Source: Planctomycetota bacterium
GTDB lineage: Bacteria; Planctomycetota; Phycisphaerae; Sedimentisphaerales; Anaerobacaceae
Assembly: GCA_022567055.1 (NCBI GenBank)
Contig: JADFHU010000143.1
Location: forward strand, 1 to 9,925
Direction of reading: 5' to 3'
DNA length: 9,925 nucleotides
Under the pieces are notes generated by a model. The model was not told the DNA's origin, made no database searches, and worked only from the letters and a program-made list of their open reading frames with translations. Made by a program: the position numbers and the translations under genes. This document shows, piece after piece, positions 1-6,140 of this stretch. The stretch's first letter is position 1. Each line of letters begins with the position of its first letter.

Positions 1-420
1 GATCTTGTCACGCAACGAATCGCGTTGATTTTCGTTTGCCAGTCGTCCACTGATGCAAAAGAGATACTCCGTCACTGGGAGGTCTTGTCGATACCAAGGG
101 CGGTATTGGCTTTGTCCCTTCGTTGGTCCGTCGGGACTGATAAGATGCTTACGAAGCCTCTCAGCAACTTCATTCCAGTCCTTATTCGCCGCAGTCGAAA
201 CGTCGTTGGCACCGATTTTCTTCGTCTCTCCCACGACGCGTGACAAATCGTCGGTCTGGCTAAGATCGATCCCACCGTCCTTGCCACCTGTCGGGAACAA
301 GTGAAGCCGTGGAAACTCAGGGCGCAGCGCGTCGGCGACGAAGCATTGAAAAGCATCGCCTTCGCCATCCCCAAGGAACTGAGGATTGAGGTTGTCGCGT
401 ATAAAATCTGGAATACTCAT
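1..420 (-). CDS. N-terminal part of a PD-(D/E)XK (Mrr-like) nuclease-domain protein, cut by the window edge
   Basis: Reading leftwards from ATG at 420-418, 140 codons run without a stop to position 1, so the gene continues outside the window. An in-frame TGA at 444-442 makes this the first possible ATG. The start reads MSIPDFIRDNLNPQFLGDGE, with an early helix containing E20. Residues 45-53 read GGKDGGIDL and residues 64-68 read GETKK: the GxDGGID...(E/Q)xK arrangement of PD-(D/E)XK nucleases, with D52, E65 and K67 as likely metal and catalytic residues. Residues 119-125 (YLFCISG) look like a following core strand. In known families such a domain occurs in type IV restriction enzymes and as the N-terminal effector of several anti-phage NTPases; the rest of this protein is not visible. 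No strong ribosome site is seen. The nuclease fold is fairly likely; a defence role is inference. Confidence 0.62.
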   Translation of the reverse strand, partial: MSIPDFIRDNLNPQFLGDGEGDAFQCFVADALRPEFPRLHLFPTGGKDGGIDLSQTDDLSRVVGETKKIGANDVSTAANKDWNEVAERLRKHLISPDGPTKGQSQYRPWYRQDLPVTEYLFCISGRLANENQRDSLRDKI

Positions 421-456
421 CTTACGTACATGCGGGTGGTCTCAGCAGCAACTAAG

Positions 457-485
457 ATTGTCGTGTGGACGCTGGAAAAGAACAA
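457..485 (-). promoter_or_regulatory. Weak sigma70-like promoter candidate for the edge nuclease-like gene
   Basis: On the minus strand TTGTTC (485-480) and GACAAT (462-457) are separated by 17 bases and lie about 37 bases before the ATG at 420. Each hexamer matches the consensus only partly, so this could be chance. Confidence 0.2.
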
Positions 486-796
486 GGTTTTCTTGCTCGT
501 AATCATCTCACTGGTTCAACTCAGACTGAGGTTTGCTGGGCATGGATGACTTTGCCATTGCGCCGAGAACCGTTTTCGCCGACAATGTAGACCCACGGGT
601 TCTGCAGCCAATCGGAGTCGAAAGAGGTTATGGGATAACGAGTGTGATCCGGGACTGAACTAGGAAATACACTGAGCTCTAGAGAGGCTCAACGCCTTCT
701 CATTCATGCAAGCGCTTGAGCGAGGTTGCCCGGGCCTAGCCGATGGGCTTCCACAGCCGCCAAGTTATTCGGCGACCCTGCATCGACGGCCTGTTC

Positions 797-825
797 GGGG
801 ACAAAATTTGGGGGGAGACATTTTT
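797..825 (+). repeat. Imperfect direct repeat of a GGGGA(G)ACA plus A/T-tract motif
   Basis: Two successive units are visible: GGGGACAAAATTT (797-809) and GGGGAGACATTTTT (812-825). Motifs of this GGGGACA/TGTCCCC type recur between genes in many environmental bacterial genomes, sometimes near REP-associated (Y1) transposases. That link is from memory, and no transposase is present here. Confidence 0.4.
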
Positions 826-833
826 CTCGATCC

Positions 834-2339
834 CTAGCCTCCTCCGCGCGTACGGCGTGTCACGGTCACTACCGTCTCGTCGGGTTGACTGACATGTGTG
901 CCGTCATAGACGATCAGTTCGAAGCGATATTGGCCCTCCTGCAGAGCGTCGAAGCTCGGCTGGACCGATCGGGGGTCACTCAATTCTGCGCTAGGACCTT
1001 CAAGTTGATCCCAGAGGTGGAGCCGCGTGAGATTGTTGGGATCGGGAAAGACACTGCCGCTGCCGTCCAAGGTGACTCGCGTTCCGGTAAAGACATCCTG
1101 GTCGCGGCCGGCATCCGCCTGCGGGCCGGTCAGCATGGCGAGTTCATAGGCGCCCATATCCACGCGGCGGGCAAAGAGACGGGCCCGGCCATCCAAGTCA
1201 GTATCCATGAGACCGATTTCAAGGTCGGGATTTCCGGCGTTGACGCAGGGGGAGTCGTCTCGCAGCCGAAAGTCCTGATTCTCGATGTCCATATATTTTG
1301 GGTCCTCACTGATGTTGCCGAAGGCACCGACCCACGTCCGCGAGTCAGGCTGAAAGGTTCCCTGTTCAAAGAAACTGACATCGATAAAATTCATCGGTTC
1401 GTTGTCCCAGACGTCGTTGTAAGCGAACCAAGATCCTGGCCCCCTCTCACCGCCAAGGATGCCGCCTCCTGCGGGACATTGGCTGAAGATGTTGTTTTGC
1501 ACCAGGATAGAGGATTGCTCATCGAATGGCACGACAAGTAGGTGACCAATGTTTTGATCGGCATGATTGCCGACCAGGGTGTTGTTCAGGAAACGGCCGC
1601 CGCGTAAATAGACGCCCCCCACCAACAGTGCCGAGTTGTCAACAAAGAGATTGTTAGCGATCAGGGGGTTGGAATCGAAGGTAATCATGGCCCCACCAAT
1701 GGAACTACGATTTTCAGTGAAAATGTTGTTGATGATGAGGGCCTCTGAACCGAAACACGCCACGCCGCCGCCTAGCCCCTGCTCGCTGTCAGATTCGACA
1801 GCCCCAATGTTGTTGCGGAAGTGATTGCGGGTGATGGTCGGTGAGGCATCCTGGCACAGCACGCCACCACCCATGTAGACCTCCAGGGGGACCTGGGAAT
1901 CCTCCAGCTCCGGAACTCGTGTGCCAAATCCGTCCCGAATGGTAAAACCCGTCAACACCGAAGCCGGCGTTTCGCCTTGATTGAAGAGGACGACGCTGTT
2001 CCTCAAAGGCTGTATACCCGTACGGCGTCCACCCTCGACGGGTAAGGACAGTATGGTGGTCGCCACCACCTCTGGGTCCAGAGGATCGGTACTGGTGAGG
2101 GTAATGTCCCGTCCAGGAAACCGGAGGGTCTCAATATAGGTGCCCGGGGCGACGATCACGATGTCACCTGTCTGGGCGGCATCAATCGCCTCCTGGATCG
2201 TGGCAAAGTCCTCGGGGACCTGATGAGTGGCCGCCTGCGTCCCAGAAGCAATTGCCAAGACAATGACTGGTAAGAAAAGGATCGCTCGCCTAGCGGGGAG
2301 AACCTCATTCTTGACTCGTGACATCGGCAAGCTCAACAT
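834..2339 (-). CDS. Secreted right-handed beta-helix protein with C-terminal PKD-like domain
   Basis: This 501-residue protein is predicted to be exported and to act as a surface or extracellular binding scaffold or carbohydrate-active fold; no substrate can be named. Residues 1-36 form a signal peptide (basic N region, hydrophobic stretch 19-31, cleavage after TQA). Residues 41-68 (VPEDFATIQEAIDAAQTGDI and on) are the usual opening of DUF1565/pectin-lyase-like helices. Repeated turns with GGG, NNxF and NN(T/I)L patterns fill about 130-310. Residues 380-399 contain DTDLDGRAR and RRVDMGAYE, the common closing motif of such helices. Residues 406-496 (ADAGRDQDVF, VTLDGSGS, YRFELIVYDG) form a PKD/Ig-like domain. 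No catalytic triad or anchor (dockerin, PEP-CTERM) is evident. The reading frame stays open upstream to an ATG at 2462, but 2339 is chosen because GAGGAG lies 6 bases before it and the signal peptide follows directly. It is divergent from the CotH-type gene. Confidence 0.85.
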   Translation of the reverse strand: MLSLPMSRVKNEVLPARRAILFLPVIVLAIASGTQAATHQVPEDFATIQEAIDAAQTGDIVIVAPGTYIETLRFPGRDITLTSTDPLDPEVVATTILSLPVEGGRRTGIQPLRNSVVLFNQGETPASVLTGFTIRDGFGTRVPELEDSQVPLEVYMGGGVLCQDASPTITRNHFRNNIGAVESDSEQGLGGGVACFGSEALIINNIFTENRSSIGGAMITFDSNPLIANNLFVDNSALLVGGVYLRGGRFLNNTLVGNHADQNIGHLLVVPFDEQSSILVQNNIFSQCPAGGGILGGERGPGSWFAYNDVWDNEPMNFIDVSFFEQGTFQPDSRTWVGAFGNISEDPKYMDIENQDFRLRDDSPCVNAGNPDLEIGLMDTDLDGRARLFARRVDMGAYELAMLTGPQADAGRDQDVFTGTRVTLDGSGSVFPDPNNLTRLHLWDQLEGPSAELSDPRSVQPSFDALQEGQYRFELIVYDGTHVSQPDETVVTVTRRTRGGG

Positions 2340-2345
2340 CCCGAA

Positions 2346-2351
2346 CTCCTC
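2346..2351 (-). promoter_or_regulatory. Ribosome binding site that sets the beta-helix gene start
   Basis: GAGGAG at 2351-2346 is followed by six bases and ATG at 2339. It favours this start over the upstream in-frame ATG at 2462, which would place 41 extra residues before the signal peptide. Confidence 0.75.
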
Positions 2352-2399
2352 ACAACGCGGTGAACGGTTACCCATCTCGGGGATAGAATTGTCTGCGCT

Positions 2400-2405
2400 A
2401 TTATA
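2400..2405 (-). promoter_or_regulatory. Exact TATAAT -10 box upstream of the beta-helix gene
   Basis: TATAAT is read on the minus strand at 2405-2400, about 60 bases before the start codon. The expected -35 position (2428-2423, CTGTAA) is poor. A better TTGGCA (2421-2416) is only 10 bases away, which is too close. The -10 is plausible and the -35 unresolved. Confidence 0.4.
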
Positions 2406-2470
2406 TACATTCTTTTGCCAAATTACAGCCGTTAACCTTTTTTCTCGCGACCGTGTCAGCAACGCGGATC

Positions 2471-2500
2471 TTTACAGCAGGGGAACCAAAATGGTATAAG
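2471..2500 (+). promoter_or_regulatory. Sigma70-like promoter for the CotH/lamin-tail gene
   Basis: TTTACA (2471-2476) and TATAAG (2495-2500) each match five of six consensus bases and are 18 bases apart. Transcription would start near 2507, giving a leader of about 35 bases. TGAGGT at 2532-2537 serves as ribosome site before ATG 2542. With the minus-strand -10 at 2405-2400 it forms a compact divergent control region. Confidence 0.5.
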
Positions 2501-2541
2501 TTGATGGGTAAAACTATAGAAGTGACAGACCTGAGGTACCC

Positions 2542-5500
2542 ATGCGAGAGTACAGAAGAAGGGTGAATAAGATTGCCTGGTATTTCGGACTTTGGTGCCT
2601 ACTGACCTGTGCCGCCACGGCCACTCGCGCCGATGCTCAAGGGATCTTCATCAACGAATTCATGGCAGCCAATACCGGAGCGGTGGCAGATCCGCAAGGG
2701 CAGTTCGATGACTGGGTCGAACTCTACAATGCCTCGTCGGCGCCCATCGATGTGGGCGACTGGTACCTGACCGACGATCTCTCCGAACCGACACGGTGGC
2801 GTATCCCCGGCGACCGACCCGATCTGACCACCCTTGCCGCCCAAGGCTTCCTTATCATCTGGATGGACAAAGACGTCGCCGACGCGGGATTGCACGCCAG
2901 TTTCAGTCTCAGCAGCGCCGGGGAGCAGATCGGTCTCTATTATGCCGACGGTCAGACTCGGGTCGATTCGGTTGAGTTCACGGCGCAGACGGCAGATCTC
3001 TCTCTGGGCCGTCTCCCCGACGGGGCCGATACCTGGCGTCTGCTCATCGCCCCCACGCCGGACGCCCCCAATGGCGCGGCCTATGAGGGAATCACGGCGC
3101 CAGTGACTTTCAGCGTGACCCGAGGTTTCTACCAGGACCCCATCACCGTGGTGTTGGAAACCGAGACCGAGGGAGCAACCATTTACTATACCCTGGACGG
3201 CCGGCATCCTCTCAAGGAAGCCTTCGAGTCTGAAACCACCGGACGCCGCCGGGGCGTCACACGACCCGGACTTCCCTACGCAACGCCTCTGGTGATTGGA
3301 AAGACGACCTGCCTGCGTGCCGCGGCAGTCAAGGCCAATTGGCAGGATACGCCCATCGTCACGCACACTTATCTGTTCTTGGAGGATGTCAAACATCAGT
3401 CCCAGGGAGGACAACGGCCGGGGCCCCAGTGGCCCGGCGGTAGCGTCAACGGTCAGCGAATGGATTACGGGATGGATCCCGATATCGTTAATGCCCCCCG
3501 TTATGCCGGCCTGATCGTCGATTCCCTCAAGTCTGTTCCCACGGTCTCGCTGGTGACCGATCTGGACAATCTCTTCGACGAATCGAAGGGGATCTACGTC
3601 CATGCCCAGAGTGATGGACGCAATTGGGAACGACCGGTTTCTGTCGAGTTGATCCACCCCGATGATACGCCGGGATTTCACATCAACGGCGGTCTACGCG
3701 TCCGCGGGGGGTTCTCGCGCCAAGGCGGCAACCCCAAGCATGCATTCCGTCTCTTCTTCCGGTCCGAGTACGGCATGTCCCGCCTGAAGTATCCCCTGTT
3801 CGGAGACGAAGGCGTTGATGCGTTTCGTAGCGTGGATCTCCGCACCAGCCAGAATTACTCCTGGAGCTTTCAAGGCAGTCCACGCAATACCATGGTGCGT
3901 GAAATCTTTTCACGGGATCTCCAGGGGCAGATGGGCCAACCCTACACGCGTAGCCGTTACTATCACCTCTACCTGAACGGACACTACTGGGGCCTGTTTC
4001 AGACGCAGGAACGCGCGGAAGCCTCCTATGCGGCGTCCTATCTCGGGGGTGATGCCGATGATTACGACGTGATCAAGACCGAGAATCGACGCATGGTGGC
4101 CACGGACGGCAATCGAGATGCCTTCCGCGTGCTCTACGATTTGGCCCTAGGGGGCTTCTCCAACCCTGCGGTCTATTTACAGGCCCAGGGGCTGAATCCG
4201 GACGGTAGCGACAATCCAAACTATCCCAAGCTCTTGGATGTCGACAATCTCATCGACTTCATGACTATTGATTACTTCACCGGAGATCGCGACGGTCCCG
4301 GATCACGCTATGGCAACATTCCCAACAACACCTTCTCTGTCTACAACCGCGTCAAACCGGATGGTTTCAAGTGGTTCCAGCACGATTCGGAGCATAGTCT
4401 GGGAACGGGCGTTTTCAATCTCGTCGAACCTTTTACCTCGGCAGGGAGCCAGTTTCAGTATTTCAATCCCCATTGGCTGCACGAACGACTGGCATTGACC
4501 AATGAAGAATACCGGATGCGCTTTGCCGACCGCGTCCACCAACACTTCTTCAACGGAGCCCTGACACTCGCCGCCAGTCGGGAGCGGGTACGGGCCCGTG
4601 CAGAGCGGATAGAGCTGGCGATCATTGCAGAGTCGGCTCGTTGGGGGGATGCCAGTCGGAATCGACCCTATACCCAGGAAGATTGGCAGCAAGAGGTCGC
4701 ACGCATCGTCGAGACCTATTTGCCCACCCGTGCGAATGAGGTCCTGGATCAGTTCCGGCGTGTTTCCTGGTACCCGGCCGTGGATGCGCCGGTGTTCTAT
4801 GTGAATGGCATCGCACAGCATGGCGGGAGGATTTCAGAACCCGCCAGACTGGAACTGCTCGGGGCAGGTGTTCGAGAGAGGGTGTATTACAGCCTCGACG
4901 GTGCCGATCCCCGGCTAGGCGAATTGCCCCAGCAGATGTCGGAAACCCTTGTTTCCCTATCAGCGGAGAAACGGGTATTGATCCCGCAGGGTCCCATCGC
5001 AGCCGCTTGGCAGGGTGGGACGGACTTTGATGATTCGGCTTGGCGGGCAGGATCCGGGAAGGTTGGTTTTGATCTGGCCTGGAACTCGGATCTCGACCTA
5101 GGGCTGGACCTGCAGGAGGAGATGTGGAATCAAAACACCTCCTGCTATGTGCGCATCCCCTTTGACATCACCGGAGATCCCTCGGCCTACCAGACGCTGA
5201 TACTCAAGATCTGGTACGATGATGGATTCATCGCCTACCTCAACGGCGTGCAAATTCAGAGGGCTAATGTCGCGGAAGACGCCACTTGGGAAAGCCATGC
5301 CACGCATGCCCATGAGGCCGGCATCGCACCCGAGATATTCGACATATCGGCTCACCGTCATCTGCTGCAGACAGGGCGCAATGTGCTGGCGCTACACGGT
5401 CTAAACGGCACAGCATCCAGTCCGGATTTCCTGATAGCGGCAGCCCTGGAGGGCATGCAAGCCAGTGGCTCTACATTGTCGGAATACACAGGACCGGTCG

Positions 5501-6105
5501 CCCTGACACGCAGTGTCCATGTGCGGGCCCGGACCTGGGCCGGAGGGCAGTGGAGCGCACTCAACGAAGCGGTCTTCGTCGTAGGGTCGTTCGCCGGACT
5601 GCGCATCTCGGAAATCATGTACCACCATGCCGCAGGTCCCGGTGGCGTTGAATCTGACATTGAGTATGTGGAACTCGTCAATACAGGCGATACAGCTATC
5701 AATCTGAATCGTTTGCGCTTTACCCAGGGCATCGATTTTACCTTTCCCGATATGATCCTAGAACCCGACCAATACACGTTAGTCGTTCCCCAAGGCGCCC
5801 TCCAGGTTCAGGCCTTAACCGATGTCTATGGGTCAGACCTTCTCGTGGCCGGCGTCTATGACGGTCGCCTGAGCAACCGAGGAGAGCGCCTGGTATTGCG
5901 AGACCCCCTGGGGCAAGTCCTGGCGGACATCCGCTATAGCGACGGATCACATCCCGGGGGCTTTGCCAATGGCGTCGATCCCTGGCCGGCTGCGGCCGAC
6001 GGCCAGGGCATGTCCCTCGGCCTCACATCCTTGGCATCGGACGGAAGACTATCCGAGCATTGGCAGGCCATGATACCCAGTCCCGGACGCCCAAATTCGC
6101 CGTAG
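2542..6105 (+). CDS. Very large secreted CotH-family protein with two lamin-tail domains, chitobiase-like domains and a nested jelly-roll
   Basis: This 1187-residue exported protein is built from modules. Residues 1-32 are a signal peptide (hydrophobic 11-27, cleavage after ADA). A lamin-tail domain follows at about 35-177 (IFINEFMAAN, DDWVELYN, GDWYLTDD). A chitobiase/FN3-like domain lies at about 187-280 (ATIYYTLDGRHP, THTYLF). The CotH-like domain spans about 333-690: K399 in NPKHAFRLFF, E490 in YWGLFQTQE, and HDSEHSLG at 614-621. A second chitobiase-like domain begins at VYYSLDGADP (781-790) and resumes at YTGPVALTRS through WSALNEAVFVV (982-1014). It is split by a probable galactose-binding jelly-roll at about 803-972. 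A second lamin-tail domain fills about 1018-1187. Bacillus CotH is a protein kinase for spore-coat proteins; kinase activity in these large multidomain relatives is not established. Possible roles are surface scaffold or extracellular phosphorylation. GAGG five bases before the ATG supports the start. It converges with the FG-GAP gene ending at 6141. Confidence 0.9.
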   Translation: MREYRRRVNKIAWYFGLWCLLTCAATATRADAQGIFINEFMAANTGAVADPQGQFDDWVELYNASSAPIDVGDWYLTDDLSEPTRWRIPGDRPDLTTLAAQGFLIIWMDKDVADAGLHASFSLSSAGEQIGLYYADGQTRVDSVEFTAQTADLSLGRLPDGADTWRLLIAPTPDAPNGAAYEGITAPVTFSVTRGFYQDPITVVLETETEGATIYYTLDGRHPLKEAFESETTGRRRGVTRPGLPYATPLVIGKTTCLRAAAVKANWQDTPIVTHTYLFLEDVKHQSQGGQRPGPQWPGGSVNGQRMDYGMDPDIVNAPRYAGLIVDSLKSVPTVSLVTDLDNLFDESKGIYVHAQSDGRNWERPVSVELIHPDDTPGFHINGGLRVRGGFSRQGGNPKHAFRLFFRSEYGMSRLKYPLFGDEGVDAFRSVDLRTSQNYSWSFQGSPRNTMVREIFSRDLQGQMGQPYTRSRYYHLYLNGHYWGLFQTQERAEASYAASYLGGDADDYDVIKTENRRMVATDGNRDAFRVLYDLALGGFSNPAVYLQAQGLNPDGSDNPNYPKLLDVDNLIDFMTIDYFTGDRDGPGSRYGNIPNNTFSVYNRVKPDGFKWFQHDSEHSLGTGVFNLVEPFTSAGSQFQYFNPHWLHERLALTNEEYRMRFADRVHQHFFNGALTLAASRERVRARAERIELAIIAESARWGDASRNRPYTQEDWQQEVARIVETYLPTRANEVLDQFRRVSWYPAVDAPVFYVNGIAQHGGRISEPARLELLGAGVRERVYYSLDGADPRLGELPQQMSETLVSLSAEKRVLIPQGPIAAAWQGGTDFDDSAWRAGSGKVGFDLAWNSDLDLGLDLQEEMWNQNTSCYVRIPFDITGDPSAYQTLILKIWYDDGFIAYLNGVQIQRANVAEDATWESHATHAHEAGIAPEIFDISAHRHLLQTGRNVLALHGLNGTASSPDFLIAAALEGMQASGSTLSEYTGPVALTRSVHVRARTWAGGQWSALNEAVFVVGSFAGLRISEIMYHHAAGPGGVESDIEYVELVNTGDTAINLNRLRFTQGIDFTFPDMILEPDQYTLVVPQGALQVQALTDVYGSDLLVAGVYDGRLSNRGERLVLRDPLGQVLADIRYSDGSHPGGFANGVDPWPAAADGQGMSLGLTSLASDGRLSEHWQAMIPSPGRPNSP

Positions 6106-6140
6106 ACTTCGTTCTGGGTCCGATGAAGCAGGAAACACCG

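Larger units (their letters stand above)
421..833. other. Gene-free stretch between the nuclease-like gene and the beta-helix gene
   Basis: No intact coding region with a start codon and ribosome site is seen on either strand. It holds the promoter candidate at 457-485, a minus-strand stop-to-stop frame at 688-521 with protein-like composition but no start codon (see findings), a 10-bp palindrome CAAGCGCTTG at 709-718, and the doubled G-rich motif at 797-825. No clear hairpin-plus-T-run terminator follows the beta-helix gene. The content fits a rearranged boundary between unrelated blocks, which is inference. Confidence 0.5.

Noticed and set aside
726..1541. Plus-strand open frame of 271 codons opposite the beta-helix gene
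   Set aside because: It is antisense to a gene with clear domain signatures, has no ribosome site or signal of its own, and starts in the gene-free stretch without support.
2340..2462. Upstream extension of the beta-helix gene to ATG 2462 (41 more residues)
   Set aside because: The extension is charged and precedes the signal peptide, it contains the TATAAT box, and GAGGAG is placed for ATG 2339.
2599..3681. Minus-strand open frame of 360 codons inside the CotH-type gene
   Set aside because: It is a complementary-strand shadow of a GC-rich gene, with no recognisable protein pattern.
6106..6140. Possible bidirectional terminator between the converging genes
   Set aside because: The 35-base gap shows no convincing inverted repeat or T-run on either strand.
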